A DNA stretch of 64,000 nt from Clostridia bacterium (GTDB lineage Bacteria > Bacillota > Clostridia > Oscillospirales > CAG-272): contig JAFSSP010000007.1 of the NCBI GenBank assembly GCA_017450945.1, forward strand, positions 36,982-100,981, in the 5' to 3' direction. The notes under the pieces were generated by a model. The model searched no databases. It saw only the letters and a list, made by a program, of their open reading frames with translations, and was not told where the DNA came from. The number at the start of each line of letters is the position of its first letter. Positions within the stretch are counted from its first letter, which is position 1. Positions 1 to 8,294 of the stretch are shown piece after piece. Position numbers and translations under genes: made by a program.

Positions 1-2
1 CG

Positions 3-866
3 ATCGCATCCTTTGACGAGTCGATCGGCCCGGAGAACGATTACAGACTCAAAGAGTCGATCAAGCTCTACGATACCTATCACGGCGCCGGAGAGGGCAG
101 AGTTTTAGTGGATTTTGCCCTGCACGCCGAATATACCAATCATGCCCGCGCTTGCAGATATGTGGCCGAGGAGGCAAAAAAACGGGATTTGCGGATGCAG
201 GTGCATCTTTCCGAGACCAAAAAGGAGCACGAGGAGTGCAAAGCGCGCCGCGGCGGCAAGACCCCAGCCGAGTTTTTCCTTGACTGCGGCGTGTTTGACC
301 TTCCCACCACCGCTGCGCACTGCGTTTGGGTTGAGGACTCGGATCTTGATATCTTCCTTGATAAAAAGGTGTTTGTCGCGCACAATCCGGTCAGCAACTT
401 AAAACTCGGCAGCGGCGTGATGCCGCTTGCAAAATTCCTTCGTCGGGGTGTGTCCGTCGCGCTTGGAACCGACGGAGCCGCGTCCAACAACCGCTTGGAT
501 CTGCTCCGGGAATTGCAGATCGCCGCGCTTCTCGACAAGGGCACGACCGGCAATCCGGCAGGGCATACGGCAAAAGAACTTTTCCCGCTTGCCACCGAGA
601 ACGGCGCGCTCTCGCAAGGGCGAACCGACTGCGGACGTATAGAAGAAGGGAAGCGTGCCGATCTTGTGCTTCTGAATCTGAACAGTCTGCACAATCAACC
701 TGTTTACGATCCGTATGCCACGCTGACCTACAGTATGGGCCGCGAGGATGTGCTCTTGACCATGGCTGACGGGCGCATACTTTATCAAAACGGCGAATAT
801 ACCTCTATTGATGAGGAACGCCTGAAATACGAGTTTCAAAAGACGGTCGCTCATTACTTTGATTGA
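3..866 (+). CDS. mtaD: 5-methylthioadenosine/S-adenosylhomocysteine deaminase-type amidohydrolase (5' truncated)
   Basis: This amidohydrolase is open from the window edge, so its N-terminus lies outside; a GTG at 108 is internal and not the likely start. The family deaminates adenosine-type nucleosides (SAH, methylthioadenosine) using a metal in a TIM barrel. Visible motifs are the metal/substrate region HLSET, then AHCVW, AHNPVSNLKLGSG and the late metal ligand in GTDGAASNN. These, with the C-terminal RADLVLLNL segment typical of cytosine-deaminase-like amidohydrolases, support the call. The exact substrate (SAH, MTA, adenosine or guanine-like) cannot be fixed from motifs. It ends 6 bp before the flippase gene, so the two may be co-transcribed. 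Confidence 0.8.
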   Translation: MASFDESIGPENDYRLKESIKLYDTYHGAGEGRVLVDFALHAEYTNHARACRYVAEEAKKRDLRMQVHLSETKKEHEECKARRGGKTPAEFFLDCGVFDLPTTAAHCVWVEDSDLDIFLDKKVFVAHNPVSNLKLGSGVMPLAKFLRRGVSVALGTDGAASNNRLDLLRELQIAALLDKGTTGNPAGHTAKELFPLATENGALSQGRTDCGRIEEGKRADLVLLNLNSLHNQPVYDPYATLTYSMGREDVLLTMADGRILYQNGEYTSIDEERLKYEFQKTVAHYFD

Positions 867-872
867 GCGGCG

Positions 873-2492
873 GTGATTGTTTTGGAAAGAAGCAATTTCG
901 GAATTGCAAAGAACAAACTGGTTTCGGGTGCGCTTCTTTTGACGCTTTCCACGATCCTGTTAAAAATCACAGGACTCATCTACAAGATTCCCATGCTTTC
1001 GATCCTTGGGGCCGAAGGCATGGGATACTTCAATTCCGCCTACGAACTCTACACGCTCATCGTCAGTGCCGCAACAGCGGGACTGCCGGTTTCTCTTTCG
1101 GTCCTGCTTTCGGACGCACTTGCAAAGGGAGATGCCGAAAGAGCGCGTAAGATCGATCGCACGGCGCTTTTTTTATGCTTTTTTGCGGGGACGATCGGCA
1201 GTCTTTTACTTGCCTTTTTTGCAAAAACGTTTGCCCGGATGATCGGAAGCCCCGGCGCACTGTATTCGATTTTGTCGATTTGCCCGACGCTATTTTTCAG
1301 TTGCATCTCGGCGGCCTATCGGGGATCCTTCCAGGGACGTTCCAAAATGGCTCCTACGGCGCTCTCTCAGCTTGCCGAAGCACTGCTCAAGCTCTTCTTC
1401 GGTCTTCTGTTTGCGTCTCTTTTTCAAAAGAACGGAATGTCGGTGGAAAAGTGCGCCGCCGGAGCCGGCTTCGGTCTCTCGCTCGGAAGCGCATTGACCT
1501 GTTTCGGCCTGGCTCTGGCAAAAAAGCGGACGTCTTTCATCAAAGGAAGACCGCTGGCAAAACGAAGCGGCGAAACCTCGCAGATCCTTCGTGATCTTGC
1601 ACGCATTTCTTTACCGATCACGCTCGGGGTAACCCTGACCGGCGCGACGAGAATTTTGGATATGGCCATGATATTGCGCCGCCTGCAAAGCATCGGAATG
1701 GACGCGTCTGCCGCAAACCGGGTGTACGGCGGTTATACGACGCTGGCGCTCTCGGTTTTCGGGCTGTTGCCGTCGCTGGTCAATTCGATCAGTCTGCCGC
1801 TTGTCCCGCTTCTCAGTGCGGCCGCGGCGACAGGCGACAGGGAACGGGAGGAAGAGCTGGTGCACGAAGGCTTTCGCCTCATCGCCTTGTTCGCAATTCC
1901 GGGCGCTATCGGAATCACGGCCTTTTCGGAAGAGATCCTTTCGTTTTTGTTTTCCGGGCAGACGGAAGCCGTATCCCTTGCGGCACCGCTCCTTTCCTGC
2001 CTCGGGATTTCTTCCTTTCTTTCCTGCATGATCGGCGGGATCCAGTCGATCCTGCATGCAAGGAAGATTGTGATCCGTCCGCTTCTCATCATGCTGTTTG
2101 GCGCGCTGGTAAAGAGCGTCAGCGCTTATGTTCTCATCGGCAATCCAAACATCGCCATTCTCGGAGCGCCGGCAAGCACCTTCCTTTGCAATCTGTTTGT
2201 GACCATCCTTGGCTTGTCGCTCGTTCTCAAGAATGGTTACAGGGAACCCCGCGCGCGCGTTTTCTTTTTGCCGCTCCTTTCCTCCGCCGGATCGATCGCT
2301 CTTGTATGCTTACTTTTTCAGCCGATTTTGCGTTCCGTTCTTTCACAAAAACTTCTGTTTGTATGTGAGCTGTTTCTCTTTGCCATTCTTTATTTCGGAC
2401 TCTCTTTTTTGAGCGGATCGCTCAAAAAGACGGATTTTTTGCCGGGAGGTCTGCTTCACCTTCAAAAAAGCGCAAAAAATGCCGCAAAATAA
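873..2492 (+). CDS. yabM: MATE/MOP-superfamily flippase, YabM/SpoVB-like
   Basis: A 539-residue polytopic membrane protein of the polysaccharide biosynthesis/MOP flippase superfamily (SpoVB, MurJ, Wzx), with about 14 hydrophobic segments and the early TGLIYKIPML and GMGYFNSAYELY segments usual for SpoVB-type proteins. Such proteins flip lipid-linked glycan precursors across the membrane. The position just ahead of the rqcP-yabP-yabQ-divIC block matches yabM in Bacillus subtilis, which favours YabM. The start is uncertain: GTG at 873 or TTG at 882, neither with a strong ribosome site. A second flippase of this type lies at 8835-10436. Confidence 0.8.
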   Translation: MIVLERSNFGIAKNKLVSGALLLTLSTILLKITGLIYKIPMLSILGAEGMGYFNSAYELYTLIVSAATAGLPVSLSVLLSDALAKGDAERARKIDRTALFLCFFAGTIGSLLLAFFAKTFARMIGSPGALYSILSICPTLFFSCISAAYRGSFQGRSKMAPTALSQLAEALLKLFFGLLFASLFQKNGMSVEKCAAGAGFGLSLGSALTCFGLALAKKRTSFIKGRPLAKRSGETSQILRDLARISLPITLGVTLTGATRILDMAMILRRLQSIGMDASAANRVYGGYTTLALSVFGLLPSLVNSISLPLVPLLSAAAATGDREREEELVHEGFRLIALFAIPGAIGITAFSEEILSFLFSGQTEAVSLAAPLLSCLGISSFLSCMIGGIQSILHARKIVIRPLLIMLFGALVKSVSAYVLIGNPNIAILGAPASTFLCNLFVTILGLSLVLKNGYREPRARVFFLPLLSSAGSIALVCLLFQPILRSVLSQKLLFVCELFLFAILYFGLSFLSGSLKKTDFLPGGLLHLQKSAKNAAK

Positions 2493-2524
2493 ACAATTTT
2501 TTCAAAAATAATGTGAAAAAACTA

Positions 2525-2553
2525 TTGCATATTCAAAAAAGGTATGATAAAAT
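2525..2553 (+). promoter_or_regulatory. sigma-A promoter for hup
   Basis: TTGCAT (2525-2530), a 17-bp spacer and TAAAAT (2548-2553) lie in A+T-rich DNA just ahead of the HU gene. The run of A and T upstream could act as an UP element. Confidence 0.65.
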
Positions 2554-2591
2554 ATGATTGATCCCAAAAAAATAAATTGGAGGACAAAAAA

Positions 2592-2864
2592 ATGACCAAG
2601 ACCCAATTGATCGAGAAGATCGCAAAAGAGAACGAGCTGACCAAAAAGAACGTGGCTACCGTGATCGACGCCGCTATCGCCGCTATCGGTGATTCGCTTG
2701 TCAAAGGCGAAGACGTCCAGATCGCCGGCTTCGGCTCCTTCAAGGTAAAGAAAATCGCTGCTCGTACCGGCAGAAACCCCAGAACCAACGCTCCTGTGAA
2801 GATCGCCGCTTGCAAGCGCCCCGCTTTCGCTCCCAGCAAGACCCTGAAAGACAAACTGAACTAA
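2592..2864 (+). CDS. hup: HU-family DNA-binding protein
   Basis: A 90-residue HU protein, the normal family length. It shows the N-terminal helices (MTKTQLIEKIAKE), the GFGSFKVKK turn and the minor-groove beta arm GRNPRTNAPVKIAACKRPAF; most HUs have a T/I-type residue where this one has the AACK stretch. HU dimers bend and compact DNA. The ATG at 2592 follows GGAGGA (2579-2584) at good spacing. It sits between yabM and rqcP, where B. subtilis has the MazG-like yabN, and has its own promoter. Confidence 0.95.
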   Translation: MTKTQLIEKIAKENELTKKNVATVIDAAIAAIGDSLVKGEDVQIAGFGSFKVKKIAARTGRNPRTNAPVKIAACKRPAFAPSKTLKDKLN

Positions 2865-2868
2865 TTTT

Positions 2869-3111
2869 ATGAGGCTTGATAAGTTCCTGAAAGTATCAAG
2901 AATCATCAAACGCCGTTCGGTCGCCAACGAGACCTGCGATGCAGAGCACGTGATGGTCAACGGCAGACCCGCCAAGGCTTCCTATGACGTCAAGGTGGGG
3001 GATGTTCTGGAAATTGCTTTTGGGCAACGCACCCTAAAGGTTCAGGTCCTCTCGGTCAAGGAGTTTACCTCCAAGGCGGAGGCTTCCGAGCTTTATAAGG
3101 TGATCGAATAA
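2869..3111 (+). CDS. rqcP: RqcP (YabO) S4-domain ribosome-associated quality control factor
   Basis: An 80-residue single S4 RNA-binding domain beginning MRLDKFLKVSRIIKRR, with the conserved VMVNGRPAKASYDVKVGD loop. This is the length and pattern of YabO/RqcP, a relative of Hsp15. In Bacillus RqcP binds stalled 50S subunits with RqcH and helps add poly-alanine tails to stuck nascent chains. It starts 4 bp after hup with no obvious Shine-Dalgarno, so translational coupling is likely. The downstream yabP/yabQ/divIC order supports orthology. Confidence 0.9.
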   Translation: MRLDKFLKVSRIIKRRSVANETCDAEHVMVNGRPAKASYDVKVGDVLEIAFGQRTLKVQVLSVKEFTSKAEASELYKVIE

Positions 3112-3176
3112 CCGGCCGAATAACTGTGCCGTCTCTTGCATAAATTGTAGCACATTCCTGTTTTCGGAGGTCTACA

Positions 3177-3470
3177 ATGAGTGCAGAGACGGCAAATGAC
3201 GCTTATAAGGGCCATAGCCTTTCCCTAAATGAGCGAAAGACTTTGAAAATCACCGGCGTTACCGACGCCATCGGGTTTGACGAAGAAAGCGTAACGCTGG
3301 AAAGCACTGCCGGCCGGATCGAGATCGGCGGCGAGGGCCTTCGCTTTGAAGTGCTGAATCTCAAAGACGGAATGGTGGAATTGACCGGACGGATCGATTC
3401 GATCCTCTATGCCGCAGAGCCGGCGCCCGAGAAAAACCGCAATGGCTTTTGGGCAAAGCTGTTCCGCTGA
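3177..3470 (+). CDS. yabP: Sporulation protein YabP
   Basis: A 97-residue protein of the YabP/YqfC family. It shows the family pattern HSLSLNERKTLKITGV, a central acidic FDEESVTLEST region, and the beta-rich LKDGMVELTGRIDSILY end. In B. subtilis yabP is expressed in the mother cell and its product is needed for proper spore coat/cortex assembly. The ATG follows CGGAGG at about 3166. It lies 2 bp before yabQ, as in other spore formers. Confidence 0.88.
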   Translation: MSAETANDAYKGHSLSLNERKTLKITGVTDAIGFDEESVTLESTAGRIEIGGEGLRFEVLNLKDGMVELTGRIDSILYAAEPAPEKNRNGFWAKLFR

Positions 3471-3472
3471 AT

Positions 3473-4237
3473 ATGGCGATTTCCCAAACGGCCTTAGGGC
3501 TTCTTTATTTATACAGCGCGATTCTCGGCTTTTGCGCAGGTTTTTTCTATGATCTCTTTCGCGTAACAAGAATTTTCTTCGGCGCGCACTACAGCCGTTC
3601 TGCCGCCGAAAAGCTCCAAAAGATCCGCCTTCCGCTCCTGAAACCTTATCGAGAACGCGAAGAGAGCAGAGCCTTTGGAGTGGTTGTTTTTTTGCAGGAC
3701 TTTTTCTTTTGCATCATCTGCGGGATTGCTCTTGCGATCCTGTTTTATGAATGCAACGACGGTGTGATCCGTCTGCCGGTAATTTTTGTTTTTGTTGCCG
3801 GATTTCTTTTTTACAGAGCTACGGTCTGTCGCCTGTTTATGGCCCTCTCCGAGTTTGCCGCTTTTCTTTTGGAGAGTGCGGCGCGCTATCTTTGGTACTT
3901 TCTTTCCTATCCCTTCCGTATGCTTGGAAAAGCGATTGGACGCGCGGGTAGGATTGTGATTTCGAACTTTCAATCCCGCGCTCGGGACTTGCTGAGAGCG
4001 AGGTTTTACAAACGGGAAAAATATCGATTGAATAACGGAATGGGGCTTTTCGGCGAGTCGCCCGCCCCTCTAAAAAAGGAACGAAGAAAAATCAATGGAA
4101 TCCGAAAAAAAGAAACAATTCAGCCTTTCTCTTGCAATCCGGATCTTTCTTGCGGTTTTGGTGGTGCTGTCGGTAGGGATCTTCGCCACAAGCATCATGA
4201 AATACAACCGGCAAAAAGAGGAGCGGGCAGAGCTTGA
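3473..4237 (+). CDS. yabQ: Spore cortex biosynthesis protein YabQ
   Basis: A membrane protein with at least three hydrophobic segments and the YabQ signature near the N-terminus (GFCAGFFYDLFRVTR). YabQ is needed for spore cortex formation. ATG at 3473 sits two bases after the yabP stop. The reading frame does not close until 4237, so its last 48 or so residues run out of frame through the beginning of divIC. That tail is arginine- and glycine-rich and does not look like a folded domain. Either the overlap is real or a small indel has removed an earlier stop. Confidence 0.8.
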   Translation: MAISQTALGLLYLYSAILGFCAGFFYDLFRVTRIFFGAHYSRSAAEKLQKIRLPLLKPYREREESRAFGVVVFLQDFFFCIICGIALAILFYECNDGVIRLPVIFVFVAGFLFYRATVCRLFMALSEFAAFLLESAARYLWYFLSYPFRMLGKAIGRAGRIVISNFQSRARDLLRARFYKREKYRLNNGMGLFGESPAPLKKERRKINGIRKKETIQPFSCNPDLSCGFGGAVGRDLRHKHHEIQPAKRGAGRA

Positions 4238-4517
4238 AAAAAAGCTGGAACAGTATCAGGAATTGATGAGCGACCTAGAGCAAAAGGTCGGCTCGGCCGA
4301 AAAGTTAAAAGAAGTGCTCCTGGAATACAGAACCTACAAAAGCCTGAAGGAAACGATGGTTGAGGATTCGGTTGTCCGCGCATCCTGCGAGAGAATTCTT
4401 GAGAGGATTGACGAACTCTTGAAAGACCCCGAAACGAGGGATTATCTCATCGAGCTTGCGCGGGAGAACGGCCTTGCCTTCCCGGACGAGACCATTTACT
4501 ATATTGATACCGATTGA
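4095..4517 (+). CDS. divIC: DivIC/FtsB-family septum formation initiator
   Basis: A 140-residue bitopic protein: a short cytoplasmic N-terminus, one membrane span (about residues 10-32), a coiled coil with KQKEERAELEKKLEQYQEL and a C-terminal DYLIELARENGLAFPDETI segment typical of DivIC/FtsB. It works in the FtsL-DivIB-DivIC complex that activates septal wall synthesis. The linker between coil and C-terminus is somewhat long. It overlaps yabQ upstream; its stop lies 14 bp before the smpB start. Confidence 0.85.
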   Translation: MESEKKKQFSLSLAIRIFLAVLVVLSVGIFATSIMKYNRQKEERAELEKKLEQYQELMSDLEQKVGSAEKLKEVLLEYRTYKSLKETMVEDSVVRASCERILERIDELLKDPETRDYLIELARENGLAFPDETIYYIDTD

Positions 4518-4531
4518 TAAAGAGGATGTTT

Positions 4532-5002
4532 ATGGCAACGGAACAAGAAAAAAAGCTCATTGCGCAAAACAAAAAAGCCTTCCACGATTATTTTGTGGAA
4601 GAGCGATATGAAGCCGGCATTGCGCTTTATGGGACCGAAGTCAAAAGCATCAGGCGCGGTGGTGTAAATCTCAAGGATTCTTACTGTTCTTTCCGTGAGG
4701 GGGAACTGTTTGCGGTCGGCATGCACATCAGCCCGTTTGAAGAGGGAAACCGCTTCAATCAAGCGCCGCTTCGCGAAAAGAAACTACTCATGCATAAACG
4801 GGAAATCTTAAAGCTTCAGGGATTGATCCAGCAGAAAGGGCTTACCCTTGTGCCGCTGTCTCTCTATTTTTCCGGCAGTCACGTCAAAGTGGAGCTGGGC
4901 TTATGCCGCGGAAAAAAGCTCTATGACAAACGGGAAAGTGACGCGAAACGTCAAGCGGATCGCGAAATGGAACGGCGCAAAAAGAACTCTTTTGACGATT
5001 AA
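4532..5002 (+). CDS. smpB: SsrA-binding protein SmpB
   Basis: A 156-residue SmpB, the normal length. It has the conserved N-terminal NKKAFHDYFVEERYEAGIAL region and ends with a basic tail (DRKKNSFDD-like, here ERRKKNSFDD). SmpB binds tmRNA and places it in the empty A site of stalled ribosomes. Start 4532 follows AGAGG at 4521-4525; an in-frame ATG at 4526 is too close to that site. It closes the yabM-smpB run and is followed by a strong terminator. No ssrA gene is seen nearby. Confidence 0.95.
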   Translation: MATEQEKKLIAQNKKAFHDYFVEERYEAGIALYGTEVKSIRRGGVNLKDSYCSFREGELFAVGMHISPFEEGNRFNQAPLREKKLLMHKREILKLQGLIQQKGLTLVPLSLYFSGSHVKVELGLCRGKKLYDKRESDAKRQADREMERRKKNSFDD

Positions 5003-5004
5003 AA

Positions 5005-5035
5005 ACAGCGCCGATTTTTATCGGCGCTGTTTTTT
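5005..5035. terminator. Bidirectional terminator between smpB and acpP
   Basis: A 10-bp stem (ACAGCGCCGA / TCGGCGCTGT) with a short T-rich loop is flanked by A5 on the left and T6 on the right, so it can serve both convergent genes. Confidence 0.85.
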
Positions 5036-5039
5036 GAGT

Positions 5040-5267
5040 TTATTTTTTGTGAGCCTCTAAGTAATCTGCAACATCCTGAACGGTTACAAATTTGTGGATA
5101 TCGTCGTCTTCAATCTCAACACCGAACTTTTCTTCGCAGAGCATGATCATGTCGGCAAGTTCGATGGAGTTGACGCCAAGGTCGTTGATCAGATCGGACT
5201 CGGGCTTGATCTCATTGGGATCAAGCTGAAGCTCTTCCACCATCAAATTTTTCAAAGTTTCAAACAT
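5040..5267 (-). CDS. acpP: Acyl carrier protein
   Basis: A 75-residue carrier protein with the usual helices and the phosphopantetheine site in LGVNSIELADMI. The residue before the attachment serine is Asn where the textbook motif is Asp-Ser-Leu; the serine itself is present. ATG at 5267 is preferred because GGAGGA lies 10 nt upstream; the in-frame ATG at 5276 is only one base from it. The gene stands alone with a consensus promoter, away from any fatty-acid genes in the window. It may be the primary fatty-acid ACP or a dedicated carrier. Confidence 0.9.
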   Translation of the reverse strand: MFETLKNLMVEELQLDPNEIKPESDLINDLGVNSIELADMIMLCEEKFGVEIEDDDIHKFVTVQDVADYLEAHKK

Positions 5268-5320
5268 TGGTATCATTCCTCCAAATGAAATGGATTCGGC
5301 AAATGCGCCATTACAAATTT

Positions 5321-5349
5321 ATTATATCCCAGGCAGTGCGATTTGTCAA
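5321..5349 (-). promoter_or_regulatory. Consensus sigma-A promoter for acpP
   Basis: On the minus strand TTGACA (5344-5349), a 17-bp spacer and TATAAT (5321-5326) match the consensus exactly, about 50 nt upstream of the acpP start. This implies high constitutive expression. Confidence 0.9.
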
Positions 5350-5407
5350 GGCTTTTTTCATTTCTTGCGGTATTTTCGACATTTTTTGAGAAGGGGGTAA
5401 GACGGGT

Positions 5408-7264
5408 ATGAGGATCCTTTGGCGGCGTCCTTTGTTTTGCTGTTGTATCCTGTCGGTTTTGCTTGTCATACTTGCCGGACAACTCTCCAAAGGAGAAAGA
5501 ATTGCGCTCCTTTTGATCCCGCTGGTTGCAGCTTTTGTTTTGGCCGTTCTTCTCAAAAAACAGTTTCGAAAGGTTTTTCTTCCGTTTCTATGTTGCCTTC
5601 TTGCAAGCCTTTTGCTTTTGTCTTCGTCTCTTTACTTTGACGGCGTTTATCCATCCTATCAAAAACTCGTAGGCGAGGAATGCAAAATCTCCGGATATGT
5701 TGACGGCCGCCGGAACAGAACCGATTCCTTTTTGATCACCGTGACCGAGCTTAACGGAGAGACGGTCAACTTTCGCGCCGCACTGGATTGCGCTTTTGCT
5801 TCCGGCTTGCAGGTTGGTGATCACATTGAAACCTCTGTAATAGGAGAATCTTTTGAAGAGGACGGGCTTCTCGACGGCGCGCAAAGCCTCACTTCAGATG
5901 GTGTGAAGATCCTTTTTCGATGCGAGGATCTTGACGGCCTGCTTTCTTGGCGCGAGGAGGGCTTTCACCCGCTTTTGCTGTTTCGCAAGTGGAATCACAT
6001 GCTTTCCATCCGTCTGCAAAACGCGATCGGCGGCGAGGAGGGAAGTCTTGCCACGGCTCTGCTACTGGGTAACAAGAGCGGTCTTTCGAGCGATACGACG
6101 CTCGCCTTCCGGAGAGCCGGCGTCTCTCATCTTCTTGCGTTGAGCGGATTACACATTTCCATTTTGATTGCGGCTCTGGAGTTTCTTTTGCGCCGGCTTA
6201 TGATCGGTAGAAAGATTCGCATGATCTTTCTTTGCGGTGGGCTTTTGTTCTATCTTGCCCTGACCGGCTTTCAGATCTCCTGCATCCGGGCGTCTCTTAT
6301 GGTCTTTGCTGTTTGCCTTGCAAAAATCCTTTGGGAGGATCCTGATCCTTTGACCTCGCTCGGCGTTGCGCTGTATCTGACGCTTTTATTCTGTCCTTAT
6401 TTGATCGGGGATATCGCGCTTTGGATGTCCTATCTTGCCGCTTTCGGCATCCTTGTCTTTTCTCCCGCGATCCGTCTGCTTCCGGAAGCACTTGCAAAGC
6501 GTCTTCCGCAAAAGCTTGCAAAGCTGATAGGCAGGATCCTTGGCGCGATCCTTGTCGGCTTTGCCGCAAACGCCGCGCTGTTGCTGTTTCTTTCTTTGAC
6601 CTTTGGAGAAGCGTCGATCACGTCGATCCTGGCAACGGCGGTTTTGTCTCTTCCCATGTCGCTCACGCTCATTGCGTCGATCTTCACGCTATTCTTTCCG
6701 GCGCTTGGCTTTTTGCCGAAATTCTTTGCATCCTTTATGATTGGCTTTTCCAATCGGATTTCGGATTGGCCGGGCGTTTTGCCGTCTTTGAATGAACCGC
6801 TTCTCATTGGGCTTTTGATCGCGCTGACGGTTCTGTTTCTGGCCTTTGCGATCTTAAAGATCAAAAACCCGTTGGTGTTTTTAACCATTCCGCTTGCCGT
6901 CATCCTGCTTTTCGGTATCGCCGTTTGGATTCAATCAGGGAAAAACGCTTTGCAGATTACCGATCAGGCCGAAGTAAAAATCGAGGACGGAACCGTTTAC
7001 GTTTTCTGCAAAGAGTTTGAGAACGCGCAGGATGTGTGGGAGCTAAAAGAGAATCTGCGCGCCCTTGGGACTTCCGAAATTCATCACCTGACGGTCAAAG
7101 ACCATTCGTCGCTTCAGACGTATGATCTTGCCAGACTTTCTGCGTCTATCCGAGTATTTTGCCTGCACCTGCCGCAACCGAAAACAAAGGAAGAACTTGC
7201 TTTTTCAAAACGGCTTGAGCAAGAGGCATCTTTGCACCGGATCTATGTTGTGTATGACAATTGA
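5408..7264 (+). CDS. comEC: ComEC/Rec2-family DNA uptake channel with degenerate C-terminal domain
   Basis: A 618-residue polytopic protein. After two N-terminal spans comes the OB-like DUF4131 region (about residues 90-170), then the competence domain starting with the hallmark LLALSGLHIS at about residues 242-251 and many membrane spans. ComEC forms the channel for single-stranded DNA during transformation. The last 100 or so residues occupy the place of the metallo-beta-lactamase domain but lack an HxHxDH metal motif; the nearest remnant is HHLTVKDHSS. Family members with the full domain are usually longer. No other competence genes are in the window. Confidence 0.85.
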   Translation: MRILWRRPLFCCCILSVLLVILAGQLSKGERIALLLIPLVAAFVLAVLLKKQFRKVFLPFLCCLLASLLLLSSSLYFDGVYPSYQKLVGEECKISGYVDGRRNRTDSFLITVTELNGETVNFRAALDCAFASGLQVGDHIETSVIGESFEEDGLLDGAQSLTSDGVKILFRCEDLDGLLSWREEGFHPLLLFRKWNHMLSIRLQNAIGGEEGSLATALLLGNKSGLSSDTTLAFRRAGVSHLLALSGLHISILIAALEFLLRRLMIGRKIRMIFLCGGLLFYLALTGFQISCIRASLMVFAVCLAKILWEDPDPLTSLGVALYLTLLFCPYLIGDIALWMSYLAAFGILVFSPAIRLLPEALAKRLPQKLAKLIGRILGAILVGFAANAALLLFLSLTFGEASITSILATAVLSLPMSLTLIASIFTLFFPALGFLPKFFASFMIGFSNRISDWPGVLPSLNEPLLIGLLIALTVLFLAFAILKIKNPLVFLTIPLAVILLFGIAVWIQSGKNALQITDQAEVKIEDGTVYVFCKEFENAQDVWELKENLRALGTSEIHHLTVKDHSSLQTYDLARLSASIRVFCLHLPQPKTKEELAFSKRLEQEASLHRIYVVYDN

Positions 7265-7277
7265 ACTTTACCGATGT

Positions 7278-7313
7278 GCAGCCGGATTTCTGTGTCGAAA
7301 TTCGGCTGCTTTT
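7278..7313 (+). terminator. Terminator after comEC
   Basis: Arms GCAGCCGGATTT and AAATTCGGCTGC (7278-7289, 7298-7309) form a stem with one mismatch, followed by TTTT. Confidence 0.6.
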
Positions 7314-7380
7314 CATATTCTGTTAACGTCATCCCGATTGCGGGACGACAAGAGACAACCGATTTTCAAGGGAGCTGTAT

Positions 7381-8259
7381 ATGGAAATATCCGCGCTGAG
7401 GTATGCTGTTTTCGGAGGGGATGCAAGGCAGAGCTTTCTTACCGAGATCTTGCGGCGAAAAGGTCTTACAGTCGATTCATTCGGCGTTCCGGATCAGCCC
7501 GATACCGGATCCTGGAAGAAGATTTTAGAGAGGGCCGACTGCCTCTTCTTGCCGCTTCCAATCACGCGCGACGGCGTGAGATTGTTTTGCGAAGACAGGG
7601 AAGACATTGTTCCGGTTCGTCTGGATCGATTTTTTGATTGTGCGGGCAAGATCCTGTTTGCGGGAAGGATCCCGCCTTCCTTTCGCGCATCGGTCAGTGC
7701 AAGCGGAGGGAGAATTTACGATTATTTTGATTCGGAATCTTTGCAGATCCTCAACGCACTGCCAACCGCGGAGGGTGCGATCTTTACGGCAATGAAAGAG
7801 CTTCCGGTCACGCTTTGCGGCGCTTGCATTGCGGTGATCGGATACGGACGGATCGGGCGCCTGTTAACCGATCGTCTGGTCGCGCTCGGCTCGTCTGTGA
7901 CCGTCTATGAAAGAAAAGAGGATCGGCATCCGTATATCCGGTTTTCAAAAGCGGCGGCAAGTCCATTCTTTGACGCCGGCGGGAAAAAACAGCTGTTATC
8001 GCTTCCAAGAGATTGCAGAGTCCTTTTCAACACCGTCCCGGAACCGATCTTTACGCGGGAAGTGCTGGAATTTTTCCCGAAGAATTGCCTGTTTGTCGAT
8101 CTTGCTTCTCCGCCCGGCGGGCTGGATCCTGTGGCGGCGTCGGAGTTGAATATTAACAGGGTCTGGGCGACCGCACTACCCGGAAAATATGCTCCGGAGA
8201 GCGCGGCGTCGTATCTTGCGGAAGAAGCGCTTTCGATCATAGAAAAAGCGACTTTGTAG
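7381..8259 (+). CDS. dpaA: Dipicolinate synthase subunit A
   Basis: A 292-residue DpaA (SpoVFA). The N-terminal half carries the DpaA-specific domain with YAVFGGDARQ at its start; a Rossmann dinucleotide site GYGRIGR is at residues 154-160. With DpaB it makes dipicolinic acid from a lysine-pathway intermediate in the mother cell; the product loads the spore core. ATG 7381 follows GGGAG. It is directly followed by dpaB, the standard arrangement. In Bacillus the operon uses sigma-K; I see no convincing sigma-K promoter in the 115 bp upstream. Confidence 0.93.
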   Translation: MEISALRYAVFGGDARQSFLTEILRRKGLTVDSFGVPDQPDTGSWKKILERADCLFLPLPITRDGVRLFCEDREDIVPVRLDRFFDCAGKILFAGRIPPSFRASVSASGGRIYDYFDSESLQILNALPTAEGAIFTAMKELPVTLCGACIAVIGYGRIGRLLTDRLVALGSSVTVYERKEDRHPYIRFSKAAASPFFDAGGKKQLLSLPRDCRVLFNTVPEPIFTREVLEFFPKNCLFVDLASPPGGLDPVAASELNINRVWATALPGKYAPESAASYLAEEALSIIEKATL

Positions 8260-8294
8260 CGGTTGTCAAAAGTTTTAGGAAAGGATCACAGAAT

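Noticed and set aside
7265-7380. Sigma-K promoter for dpaAB
   Set aside because: A CATATTCTG stretch is only a partial match and has no convincing -35.
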